NCBI GenBank assembly: GCA_050049805.1
Contig: JASFVN010000003.1
Location: forward strand, 1-57,792
DNA from: JABDNZ01 sp050049805
GTDB lineage: Bacteria > Gemmatimonadota > Gemmatimonadetes > Longimicrobiales > Gaopeijiaceae
Direction of reading: 5' to 3'
Length of the DNA stretch: 57,792 nucleotides
Shown: positions 8,670-16,885 of the stretch, piece by piece
How positions within the stretch are numbered: the stretch's first letter is position 1
Layout of the letters: every line of letters starts with the position of its first letter
Notes under the pieces: model-generated
Seen by the model: only the letters and a program-made list of their open reading frames with translations
What the model was told of the DNA's origin: nothing
The model's database searches: none
Position numbers and translations under genes: made by a program

Positions 8670-9671
8670 ATGGACATTCCCCGAAGGAGTTTTATGCGAG
8701 GTGCGGTGGCATGCGGTGCCCTCGGAGCCCTGGCACCCCTCACAGAGATGGGAGGGCGAGGCGGGGAGGGCGGCGAATCCGTCGGTCCACCAGGCGGAGA
8801 GCCTCTCAATGGCAGGGCTTTTAAAGGGAACCCCATCGGCGTGTCCACCTATTCCTTCTCCCGGGCCGGACCAGGCCGAAGGTCCATATCCGCCTGCATC
8901 GATATGGCGGCGGAGATGGGCTTCGACGGGGTCGAAATCCTCCATAACCAGATGCCCGACGACTCCAATCCCGCCCTTCAACTTCTGAAGCGGCAGGCAC
9001 ACTCCCTAGGGCTGGCCCTCATGGGGTTCTCGACCCATCAAGACTTCCTCTCCCCGGATCCGGCAGACCGGCAGCAAAACGTGGAGCGAACTGTACGACA
9101 AATTCAGGTAGCGGCTTCTCTTGGCATTCCGACCATGCGCATCAACACGGGTCGCTGGAATACCATCCGATCGTTCAACGAGCTCATGGCCAACCAAGGA
9201 ATCGAGCCCATGATCGAGGGCTGCACCGAGGAGGAGGCCTTCGGCTGGGTCATCGGCTCCATCGAGGAAGTGTTGCCGAAAGCGGAAGAATACGGTGTGG
9301 TACTGGGGCTCGAGAACCACTGGGGCCTTGGGCGAACCGCTGCGGGGGTGCTACGAATCGTAGAGGCCATCGACTCCCCGTGGCTTCAAATCACCCTCGA
9401 TACGGGCAACTTTTTCGAGGACCTGTACGAGCAACTGGAGATGTTGGTGGCAAGCAGGGTCCCGGTGACGTTGGTGCAAGCCAAGACCTACTTCGGCGGC
9501 GGAGTGTGGTACGAGCTGGACATCGACTATGAGCGGGTCGCCGGCACGCTCCGCCGTCACGGCTATCATGGATGGATCTCCCTGGAGTTCGAGGGAAGGG
9601 AAGATCCATCAACGGGGATCCCAAGGAGTCTGGAGTTGCTGCGGGAGCACTTCACGCCTACGGCAGGGTAG
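8670..9671 (+). CDS. Sugar phosphate isomerase/epimerase-like TIM-barrel protein with Tat signal
   Basis: The N-terminus MDIPRRSFMRGAVACGALGA is a Tat signal with the twin arginine in RRSFMRG, so export folded to the periplasm is likely. The rest matches the xylose-isomerase-like TIM barrel (AP endonuclease 2 superfamily): GFDGVEILHNQ, GLENHWG, ITLDTGNF and WISLEFEG carry the acidic and His residues that usually bind a divalent metal. Around 333 residues. A clear GGAGGGAG precedes the ATG. Exported members of this family are often involved in sugar or inositol conversion; the substrate here is unknown. The next gene starts directly at its stop. Confidence 0.82.
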   Translation: MDIPRRSFMRGAVACGALGALAPLTEMGGRGGEGGESVGPPGGEPLNGRAFKGNPIGVSTYSFSRAGPGRRSISACIDMAAEMGFDGVEILHNQMPDDSNPALQLLKRQAHSLGLALMGFSTHQDFLSPDPADRQQNVERTVRQIQVAASLGIPTMRINTGRWNTIRSFNELMANQGIEPMIEGCTEEEAFGWVIGSIEEVLPKAEEYGVVLGLENHWGLGRTAAGVLRIVEAIDSPWLQITLDTGNFFEDLYEQLEMLVASRVPVTLVQAKTYFGGGVWYELDIDYERVAGTLRRHGYHGWISLEFEGREDPSTGIPRSLELLREHFTPTAG

Positions 9672-10031
9672 GTGGGCCAAAAGTCAGGAGACCGTTTCTT
9701 GTCCACGCCCCACCATGATGACGTGACTTCCGGGTTGCCGAGCCCGACCGGCGCCGGGGAAGCAGCTCTGGTCCAGGCCGAGGTTGAAGAGGTCCTGGAA
9801 GACCTGAGGAAGGTTCGGAAAAGGAAGAAGCGTCATGCCCTGTGGGCCATAATAGGCCTCTCGCCGGCCGCCGTCATACCAGCCGTGGGATTGTTGATGG
9901 AGGGGAGCTTGGGGCTGTTTGTCATACTATGTGTTCTGGTGACTGCCACCCAGATCATTGGCTGGTCAAAGGAGCTCAAACGGGAGGGAGAGTTGGAGGA
10001 CCGACTACGTCGCCTCATTGGGGAGGCCTGA
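9672..10031 (+). CDS. Small membrane protein with coiled coil, unknown function
   Basis: I do not recognise it. The visible parts are a charged helix rich in Glu, Lys and Arg (VQAEVEEVLEDLRKVRKRKK), two hydrophobic segments (WAIIGLSPAAVIPAVGLLM and LGLFVILCVLVTATQIIGW) and a charged C-terminal helix (LKREGELEDRLRRLIGEA). The architecture resembles the small protein at 7011, without obvious sequence identity. The start was put at GTG 9672, directly after the previous stop; GTG 9723 is an alternative. Confidence 0.55.
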   Translation: MGQKSGDRFLSTPHHDDVTSGLPSPTGAGEAALVQAEVEEVLEDLRKVRKRKKRHALWAIIGLSPAAVIPAVGLLMEGSLGLFVILCVLVTATQIIGWSKELKREGELEDRLRRLIGEA

Positions 10032-10175
10032 GTCCAACCAGGGCGTGAGGCTAGGCCAAGCCCGTGGCCGAGCAAAGGTGTTTTGACCGCTACTCCTTGC
10101 CGGCCATCTCATTCGACCTCAATCTTTTTCTTCGACCGCTGAGCTGATGTGACCTGCCCACTCCCCAATGGAGCC

Positions 10176-12539
10176 ATGCCCGTGGCTTCGAACGAGCCAA
10201 TTCAGGAACGACTTCAGGCTGCCCTTGCTGGGCGGTACGCCGTGGAGCGTGAGATCGGCCGGGGGGGCATGGCCACGGTGTTCCTGGCCGAAGACCTTTC
10301 CCATGGTCGGAAGGTGGCCGTCAAGGTACTCACTCCCGACGTGGCACAGGGGGTGGGATCCGAACGTTTTTTGAAGGAGATCGAGGTTGCCGCGAACCTC
10401 ACCCATCCGAATATCCTTCCTTTGCACGATTCGGGTGAGGTCGAGGGCCTCCTTTATTACGTCATGCCCTACGTGGATGGCGAGTCACTTCGGGATCGCC
10501 TCATCAGAGAGAAGCACCTCCCCCTGGAGGAGGCGATCCAGATCGTAGGACAAGTCGCAAACGCTCTGACTCACGCCCACGGACTTCAGCTCGTACATCG
10601 GGACATCAAACCGGAGAACATCCTCTTCTCCGGGGGCCAAGCCGTCGTGGCGGACTTCGGGATCGCAAAAGCAGTGGACTCGGCCGGAGGCGAGCGACTG
10701 ACTCGGACCGGATTGGCGGTGGGGACCCCCACCTACATGAGCCCGGAGCAGGCTTCGGGAACCGAACCCGTCGACGGCCGGTCGGACACCTACAGCCTGG
10801 GCTGTCTCGCCTACGAGATGCTCGGTGGGGAACCGCCGTTTACGGGGCCCACCCCTCAAGCAGTCCTGGCCCGGCACGCCATGGATCCCGTCCCGGAGCT
10901 TCGAACCATACGGCCAAGTGTGCCGGAAGGAGTGTGCAGGGCTATCGAAAGGGCCCTGGCCAAGGTTCCTGCTGACAGGTTCCTCACAGCCGAGGCTTTT
11001 GCCGATGCACTGGTCAGTGCAAGCACTGAGGAGGCGATAGCCGCAGAAGTCGCCAGGAGGGGGAAAGCTGCGGGGCGACGAAGGATGGGGGTCGCGGCAA
11101 TCCTCCTGATGGTGGTGGCAGGGAGTGTTTGGGGTGCGAATCTGTTTCGGGGGCCCTCCTTCGAGCGACTGGCGGTCCTTCCTCCTGTGAACCGATCGAA
11201 CGAAGCTGATCAGGAGCATCTGATCCAGGGGGTCCACGACGGGTTGATTGGAGAGCTTCAACAGGCCGGCGTGGCCGTGAAGGCTCGGACATCGATGATG
11301 AGGTACCGTGGTACCGACACCAGTGCCCGCGAAATCGCGGAGGAGCTCGGAGTGGATGCCCTCCTCGAGCCTTCGGTGTGGTGGGTGGGGGACAGTGTCG
11401 AGATCGAGGTTCGACTGGTGGATGGGGAATCGGAAGAATACGTAGCCGAACCCATGCTGGAAGGGGGTGGGGCTCGGGACGTTATTGGTTTGTACCGTAA
11501 GCTGGTGCGACAGGTGGTGGACGAGCTGGGGCTTCCTCTGAGCCCGGAATCCGAGGCCAGATTGGCCCAGTCCTCACCGGTGAACCCAGAGGCCTATGAG
11601 GACTACCTCAGGGGCCAGGTTCAGTGGGGTACTTTCACTCCGGGAGGCCTCGACAACGCCCTTGGGTATTTTGAACGGGCTCTCGAGATCGAGCCGCGCT
11701 TTGCCCAGGCTCATGCGGGAATCGCCCTTGTGTGGGTGGGCCGCCAACAGTTTTCCTTTTCTCCTCCAACTGTTGCGGGCCCAGCTGCCCGAGAAGCCCT
11801 AGCGAGGGCGATAGCCATCGACAGCACCCTCGTGGAGGTGCAGTACGCCGCGGCCATGGTTCGCCTGGCCGTGGATTGGGACTGGGATGCCTCGGAGGAA
11901 ACCTTCCTTCGTGCCATCGATCTGAACCCTCGTTTTCCCGATGCGCGGGCTTATTACGGCCACCTCCTCATGATCCAGGAACGCTGGGAAGAATGTTCGG
12001 AACAGATGAGAGTGGCCATGGAGCTGGACCCCTTCAACCTCCTCTTGCTGGGTTTATATGGAGCCACGCTCGTCATGGGAGATCAGGTGGATGAGGGTGT
12101 TGCCCTCTTCGAGAATGCCCTTCGGATGGTGCCGGATTACCCGCTGGCCCATTCCGGCCTCCAGATGGCCTACCACAGGAAAGGCATGGAGCAGGAGGCT
12201 CTGCTGCATGCAGGAGCCCTCTACTCCATGTATGGGCTCGCCGACCTTCCGGAAACGATAGAGGAAGCTTTCGCCGAGGGCGGATACGAGGAGGCGAACC
12301 TACGGATTGCCGAGGCATTGGTTGAGCTTTCCGAGGTGACCTACATTGCTCCGATCGAGATCGTGTCGGTGTACGACTGGGCTGGTGAGACCGAACAGGC
12401 CCTTCTCTGGCTGGAGAGGGCGTTCGAGACCAGGGACCCCAATCTCCTCTATATGAACGTCCTGCCTTACAGCCAGGCTCTCCGGTCTGACTCTCGTTTC
12501 GAAGACATCCAGCGGCGCGTGGGCCTTTTGGTGTCCTGA
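10176..12539 (+). CDS. Membrane Ser/Thr protein kinase with FlgO-like and TPR C-terminal region
   Basis: The cytoplasmic N-terminus is a PknB-type kinase: glycine loop GRGGMATVF (about 29-37), Lys50 in AVKVL, catalytic HRDIKPEN with Asp143, DFGIAKA and SPEQA. A single transmembrane segment (MGVAAILLMVVAGSVWGANLF) follows, then an extracytoplasmic domain (FERLAVLPPVNRSNE...) of the FlgO/TolB-like type and several TPR-like repeats (ALGYFERALEIEPRFAQAHAGIALVWVG). All catalytic residues are intact. This kinase-TM-TPR layout is a signature of Gemmatimonadota and Acidobacteriota genomes. I chose ATG 10176 because the following sequence ERLQAALAGRYAVEREIG is the usual start of the family; the frame opens at GTG 10149. 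Target and signal are unknown. Confidence 0.92.
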   Translation: MPVASNEPIQERLQAALAGRYAVEREIGRGGMATVFLAEDLSHGRKVAVKVLTPDVAQGVGSERFLKEIEVAANLTHPNILPLHDSGEVEGLLYYVMPYVDGESLRDRLIREKHLPLEEAIQIVGQVANALTHAHGLQLVHRDIKPENILFSGGQAVVADFGIAKAVDSAGGERLTRTGLAVGTPTYMSPEQASGTEPVDGRSDTYSLGCLAYEMLGGEPPFTGPTPQAVLARHAMDPVPELRTIRPSVPEGVCRAIERALAKVPADRFLTAEAFADALVSASTEEAIAAEVARRGKAAGRRRMGVAAILLMVVAGSVWGANLFRGPSFERLAVLPPVNRSNEADQEHLIQGVHDGLIGELQQAGVAVKARTSMMRYRGTDTSAREIAEELGVDALLEPSVWWVGDSVEIEVRLVDGESEEYVAEPMLEGGGARDVIGLYRKLVRQVVDELGLPLSPESEARLAQSSPVNPEAYEDYLRGQVQWGTFTPGGLDNALGYFERALEIEPRFAQAHAGIALVWVGRQQFSFSPPTVAGPAAREALARAIAIDSTLVEVQYAAAMVRLAVDWDWDASEETFLRAIDLNPRFPDARAYYGHLLMIQERWEECSEQMRVAMELDPFNLLLLGLYGATLVMGDQVDEGVALFENALRMVPDYPLAHSGLQMAYHRKGMEQEALLHAGALYSMYGLADLPETIEEAFAEGGYEEANLRIAEALVELSEVTYIAPIEIVSVYDWAGETEQALLWLERAFETRDPNLLYMNVLPYSQALRSDSRFEDIQRRVGLLVS

Positions 12540-12567
12540 GCCGAGTCCATCCTCCCCGGATTGGCAT

Positions 12568-13656
12568 ATGTGGAACCACTGCATCGTGTGCTCTTCGGAC
12601 CTGGGAAAGAACCGGGACCTGGAAGAGTTCCAGATCGGAAGCCGTCTGGCATTCGACGCCGAGAAGGGACGGCTTTGGGTCGTGTGCCCGAAGTGCGAGC
12701 GCTGGAACTTGGTTCCCATCGACCAGCGTTGGGAAGCAGTGGAAGCACTGGAGAGGTCATACCGAGCCACTCCATCACGCTTTTCCACCGCCGAGATCGG
12801 CCTCGCTCGTCTCGGTGGTGGCCTGGAGATCCTCCGAATCGGTCAGCCTGTACCGGGTGAGTTCGCGGCTTGGCGATGGGGAAGCCGCTTCGGGCGGCGA
12901 AAGCGGCGCCTGAAATCCAGCGAAAAGAAGCGGGAGAAGCAGTTCGTCCTCGAAAGGGGCCCGGCTCTAGCGGCGGGAATCGCCCTTGCCCCCTTGGCCC
13001 CGATCCTGGCGCCCTTTGTGGTGGCGGGTGGAATTCTCATGGCACCGGCCTTTCTCCTCTCTCGGCTGGAACAGAGCTGGCCGGTGGAGCCGGGCAGTCG
13101 GCACCGGGTGAACAGATGGCAGCTCAAGGCCGGAGGTATCACGCCCTCCGAAGTGGCACCGGGTTGGTCCATTCATGTCCAGACGTGGGAGGGGGAAACG
13201 GTCCACGGAGGCACCGCCGATAAGTTCGGGTGGATCGAGTACACCGGGGATAGGGCCATCAGCCTGGCTCGCCGGGCGCTTCCCCTGCTGAACCGGCGTG
13301 CGCCGAAGCTTGTGACCGTCTCGGACGCGGTATCGGAAATCGCCTCCCAAGGGGGTGTGGAGGGATACCTCGATCATGCGGCCGCGTTGAAACCCAGGTG
13401 GGTGGCCTTCCGCCACTACCCGAAGCCGATCCTGCTGGCCATGGAGATGGCTCTTTTTGAGTCAGAAGAGCGCCGGGCGCTGGAGGGAGAGCTCGATCGC
13501 CTCACCGCAGCGTGGCGGGAAGCCGAGGAGATTGCCGCCATTTCCGACAACCTGATCCTACCATCGGGCTGGGACGCCTTCCGGGCTCAAGCGAAGGCGG
13601 CGAAGGAGGGGATCCCGCCTCAAGAGGGGAAGACGACCATATCCGGGCCTCGTTGA
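12568..13656 (+). CDS. Zinc-ribbon-like membrane-associated protein, unknown function
   Basis: I do not recognise this 362-residue protein. It opens with two CxxC pairs (C5-V-C-S style CIVC and CPKCERW near residue 41), which look like a small zinc ribbon. A basic linker (RFGRRKRRLKSSEKKREK) is followed by a long hydrophobic hairpin (LAAGIALAPLAPILAPFVVAGGILMAPAFLL). The C-terminal half is soluble and rich in helices (LEGELDRLTAAWREAEEIAA), containing an ARRALPLLNRRAP stretch. It begins 28 bases after the kinase gene on the same strand, so the two could be cotranscribed. A zinc-binding protein anchored by a membrane hairpin is the best description. Confidence 0.6.
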   Translation: MWNHCIVCSSDLGKNRDLEEFQIGSRLAFDAEKGRLWVVCPKCERWNLVPIDQRWEAVEALERSYRATPSRFSTAEIGLARLGGGLEILRIGQPVPGEFAAWRWGSRFGRRKRRLKSSEKKREKQFVLERGPALAAGIALAPLAPILAPFVVAGGILMAPAFLLSRLEQSWPVEPGSRHRVNRWQLKAGGITPSEVAPGWSIHVQTWEGETVHGGTADKFGWIEYTGDRAISLARRALPLLNRRAPKLVTVSDAVSEIASQGGVEGYLDHAAALKPRWVAFRHYPKPILLAMEMALFESEERRALEGELDRLTAAWREAEEIAAISDNLILPSGWDAFRAQAKAAKEGIPPQEGKTTISGPR

Positions 13657-13708
13657 GACTTGAGATGGCGTTGGAATTCTGTTTGAACCCTAACCAGGAG
13701 GATTTGAA

Positions 13709-14182
13709 ATGAGGCGTTTTGCCATGGGAGGGCTGGTGCTCTTGGCCCTGGCGGCGTGTCAGCCGGCCGAGGAGCCCCTCACCGATTCCGAGCGAGCCGA
13801 GATCGACACGGCCGTAAGGGCGGTGTTCCAGACGATGGTCGATGGGATGAATGAAGACGACGCCGAGAAGATTCTGAGTGCGTATGCCCGTGACATCCTC
13901 TACACTGGGGATGGGCGCCTTCAGGAAGGGTGGGAGGTCTTCTCCGAAGATGTTCGGACTACTTATGCAGAGCCTCCTCCTGTCCCCTGGATGCATCGGG
14001 TAGAGGAGATACGGGTGAAGGTGTTGAGCAGGGACTATGCGATCCTCATGGCATCAGGGGCCTCTGGACCGGAGTACCAGTACGGCTATTCGGTGACGGA
14101 TCTGTTTCAGCGAACCCCGGAGGGTTGGCTGGTCATCCACGAACACGAGTCCGACACCAGCCCCCCTGAGGATGAGGGTTGA
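13709..14182 (+). CDS. SnoaL/DUF4440-like lipoprotein
   Basis: A short signal peptide (GGLVLLALAAC) ends in a canonical LAAC lipobox with Cys at about residue 17, so the protein is a lipoprotein. The mature part resembles the NTF2-like/SnoaL (DUF4440) fold: an N-terminal helix (AVRAVFQTMVDGMNEDDAEKILSAY), a loop with a Tyr/Asp-containing strand, and a C-terminal strand pair ending WLVIHEHESD. The family includes small-molecule-binding or isomerase-like proteins. AGGAGG lies 7 bases before the ATG. It is the last gene before the 14.2 kb terminator hairpin. Confidence 0.75.
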   Translation: MRRFAMGGLVLLALAACQPAEEPLTDSERAEIDTAVRAVFQTMVDGMNEDDAEKILSAYARDILYTGDGRLQEGWEVFSEDVRTTYAEPPPVPWMHRVEEIRVKVLSRDYAILMASGASGPEYQYGYSVTDLFQRTPEGWLVIHEHESDTSPPEDEG

Positions 14183-14215
14183 GAATTCCTCGACCGCCGA
14201 CCCAACCGTCTGCAA

Positions 14216-14247
14216 CCGGGGCCCCACCTTCCCAGGTGGGGCCCCGG
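14216..14247. terminator. Strong hairpin between convergent genes, likely bidirectional terminator
   Basis: A perfect 14-bp stem (CCGGGGCCCCACCT and its complement) closes on a 4-base TCCC loop. It lies in the 91-base gap between the stop of the + strand lipoprotein gene and the stop of the - strand hydrolase gene. A T-rich tract is weak on either side (ATCTCATTCTT on the + side), so termination may rely mainly on stem strength. Confidence 0.75.
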
Positions 14248-14273
14248 ATCTCATTCTTCCCGAAACACAGGCC

Positions 14274-16130
14274 CTACAACGGAATGTAAATCACCGTGTT
14301 GGTGATGAGGATCATGATGAACACCAGGCATGTGACCATGGGCCCCAGGTAGATTCGCCCCGTCATACGGAAGAAATACCGGTTGAAGTAGGGAAGGACG
14401 AACATCATGGGTACCACGCCGAAGAGCAGGTTCACATAGAGCCAGCCGTCGGTCCAGTACACTGTGCCTGTGAGGGCGAAGGTCACGTACTGAACCACCA
14501 CGATAAGCAAGAGCCCGACCGAGTTGCTGAGTCCGGCCACCAGCATGCTCTTCCGCTCCGACTCTCCTTCAAACCGCATGGCTCCGTTTACCCGCAGGGA
14601 ATTGGAGAGGAAGAAGACAAAGAAGAAGGGGACGTACATTGCCAGGAGCACAAGCAGCTCGGGCTGGAAGGGCCGGACGCCCATGAAGAGGAAGCGGTAA
14701 TCCACGTGGAAGAAGTAGTAGACGATGAAGAGCAGAAGGTAATAGAAGACGAAGAGCGTCGAAGCCAAGGCAAACGTCCGACCCAGCTCCGCCGCGCTCG
14801 TTCTCGCCCCCCACATTTCTTTCCGAACGCCGTTCCTTTTCCCGAAGAACCGATAGCTGAGGTAGAAGATCAGGAATCCCAGACTCCCGTTCAGTACTGC
14901 CCACAGCATGACCGCGTTGTTCATCCGCTGAGGGAAGAACCAGGTCAGAATCCGGTTGGAGGCGGCGACAAAGATCGCCTGGGAAAGCTCGGCCATGGGG
15001 ATGTATGTGAAGCAGGCCACCAGGGCGCCGAAGGCGAACGTGCCCCAGAAGAGAGCTCTCCCCTTTCCCTTTGGCTTGGGTAGGGGGGCAGGGAGGGGGT
15101 GGGCGAGTGGCCGGAACACGGGAACCCTGAGAAATATATGTCCCAGGGGGACCAGTGCCACCAGTGCCGCAGCCAGGGCAATCAGCCCCATCAATTCTTT
15201 CCAGTACCAGATCTGGTTCGTCGGGGCCAGGCCGCTGTCCACTCCAAAAACCCTTTCGAAGTACTCGATCTGGTTGGCGGTGGCCTCGTTGATGTAGGGC
15301 TGGAAGGGGTGGAGGATTCGTTCGTTATGGACCACCCGTAGCGTTCGGTCCTCCACATCGCCGTAGTACCGACCGAGGGTCACCTCGTCGATGGCAGGTT
15401 CGCCGGCCAGGGCAAGGCCGGAGTTCACGAGCCTGAGGGACTCCGGGGCTCTGCGCATGTCCCCGTCGCCGAGCTCGTTCCGGTAGGCGCCCTCGTCGTA
15501 GAAGGCGTAGCTCATTCCCACATTGGACCGGACGTCCTGGAGGACCTCGTCGGTGAGGGTGAGGACATACCCCGACACGAAGACGGAGTGAAGCTTGCTG
15601 GGCTCACCCGTTTCCCGAGCCTGCCTGCCGAAATAGTCGGCCCCACGGATGGCAGCGTTTCCTCCGGCGGAATGGCCGGTGGCCCCGATCCGGTTCCTAT
15701 CGATGTAGTTCAGGTTCGGGGTACCCGCGGCGTATTCCACCACGGCGAACATTCCGTAACCCTCGGTGGTGGCGGCCCGCCGGCTCAAAGAGGCGCTGGA
15801 GCTTCCCTGGGCGTAGGGGTCGATGGAGGCGACCACGAATCCTCGCCGAGCCAGCTCCAGGGCGATGTTGGAAAGGGATTCTTTGGAGCGCTGGAATCCG
15901 GGTACCACCACGATGAAGGGTGCCGGCGATTCAGCCGTGGCGGACCTGGGCTTGAACCAGTCGGCTGCCACCCACTGCCCGTTCTCGGTGGGGATCTTGA
16001 TGGTGCGGACCTGGACCCGCCCTCCCGAGCTCTGGACGGATGATCCAATGAGGCTTGCCAGCACGATGACGACCATCGTGGCGAAGAAGAGCTTTCGGCC
16101 TTTGGTTTCCTGGAATCCGTTCCGGTCCAC
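14274..16130 (-). CDS. Alpha/beta hydrolase fused to a polytopic membrane domain
   Basis: After an N-terminal hydrophobic anchor (LFFATMVVIVLASLIG), residues of roughly 40-290 form an alpha/beta hydrolase of the dienelactone-hydrolase/lipase-like type, with GFQRSKESL near the oxyanion region and the nucleophile elbow GHSAGG. The C-terminal half has about nine hydrophobic helices, for example LIALAAALVALVPLGHIFL and FYYLLLFIVYYFFHVDYRFLF. The long frame begins at ATG 16289 but overlaps the divergent gene and has no signal-like start. GTG 16130, preceded by GAGGA, gives about 618 residues beginning at the anchor. The hydrolase is probably outside the inner membrane; the substrate is unknown. 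The fusion is unusual (see findings). Confidence 0.75.
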   Translation of the reverse strand: MDRNGFQETKGRKLFFATMVVIVLASLIGSSVQSSGGRVQVRTIKIPTENGQWVAADWFKPRSATAESPAPFIVVVPGFQRSKESLSNIALELARRGFVVASIDPYAQGSSSASLSRRAATTEGYGMFAVVEYAAGTPNLNYIDRNRIGATGHSAGGNAAIRGADYFGRQARETGEPSKLHSVFVSGYVLTLTDEVLQDVRSNVGMSYAFYDEGAYRNELGDGDMRRAPESLRLVNSGLALAGEPAIDEVTLGRYYGDVEDRTLRVVHNERILHPFQPYINEATANQIEYFERVFGVDSGLAPTNQIWYWKELMGLIALAAALVALVPLGHIFLRVPVFRPLAHPLPAPLPKPKGKGRALFWGTFAFGALVACFTYIPMAELSQAIFVAASNRILTWFFPQRMNNAVMLWAVLNGSLGFLIFYLSYRFFGKRNGVRKEMWGARTSAAELGRTFALASTLFVFYYLLLFIVYYFFHVDYRFLFMGVRPFQPELLVLLAMYVPFFFVFFLSNSLRVNGAMRFEGESERKSMLVAGLSNSVGLLLIVVVQYVTFALTGTVYWTDGWLYVNLLFGVVPMMFVLPYFNRYFFRMTGRIYLGPMVTCLVFIMILITNTVIYIPL

Positions 16131-16291
16131 CGGTTTCCTCGGCTCCGAGCAATAATCGTCTGCGAACGAAGAGATCGAAGTCAGGAACCTCACATCGAGC
16201 TTGGAGGAAGACAAGCGCGTTGGTAGTTTGACGATTCGGACACCCCGAGAAGGGTGTTGGCCTTTCTTCCCCCAAAGTGGCGCGCACATTA

Positions 16292-16855
16292 ATGACCGAC
16301 CCGATCATCTTCTCGAAAATCGATGCGGACCGGATTCTCAAGCGTGCAGCTGAGATCGAGGGATCGGAAGACGCAAAGCCCCTGACAGATAGCGATATTC
16401 GATCCATCGCAGCGGAAGCGGGGTTCGGCTCCCGGGCTGTGGAGCGAGCCATCGCCGAGGCAAAACGTGCGGTCACCGCCAATGTCCTCAGCCCGCCAGT
16501 TCAGAAGTCTGGTTTTCTGATCACCCACCTATCCACGCACCGGTCCATCCCGGTGGAGGTGAGCTCAGAGCAGCTCACGCGAGCGGTCCGGCTCTTTCAG
16601 CCCTATCGCGAAGGACCAGCCCAGGTGAAGCTGGAGGAGAACCAGATAACCTGGAGGGACAGGAAAGGCATCCGGTTCACCGTGATCTCTTCCGCGGGCG
16701 TGACCGAGGTCCGTGTTTATGTGGCTAAACCCCTCATTCGCCGGGGCCGTTGGATCGGGTGGGTGAAGGCGGCTGCCGACCGACTCGAGATGTTGGCCCT
16801 CATGGTGGCTACGCAGGATCCTCCCAAAGGAGGGTACCTGGCTCCGGTCGAATAG
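16292..16855 (+). CDS. SHOCT-like domain protein, paralogue of the 7889 gene
   Basis: The N-terminal helical domain (RILKRAAEIEG...PLTDSDIRSIAAEAGFGSRAVERAI) is clearly related to the first domain of the 7889 gene: both start MTD, share ILKRAxE, an (S/T)xxDxxxI turn and an ExGxxxxxxExA helix. The remainder (STHRSIPVEVSSEQLTRAVR, then beta-rich NQITWRDRKGIRFTVISS) could be an SRPBCC-like fold. It lacks the transmembrane pair of its paralogue. The frame opens at GTG 16277, but ATG 16292 matches the paralogue start. About 187 residues; function unknown. Confidence 0.62.
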   Translation: MTDPIIFSKIDADRILKRAAEIEGSEDAKPLTDSDIRSIAAEAGFGSRAVERAIAEAKRAVTANVLSPPVQKSGFLITHLSTHRSIPVEVSSEQLTRAVRLFQPYREGPAQVKLEENQITWRDRKGIRFTVISSAGVTEVRVYVAKPLIRRGRWIGWVKAAADRLEMLALMVATQDPPKGGYLAPVE

Positions 16856-16885
16856 CCCCATGGTGACCGGGGGAGAGAACGACTC

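Noticed and set aside
14172..15083. 303-residue + strand ORF over the hydrolase/membrane fusion gene
   Set aside because: Low-complexity His/Glu composition expected from reading the hydrophobic gene antisense; no family motifs.
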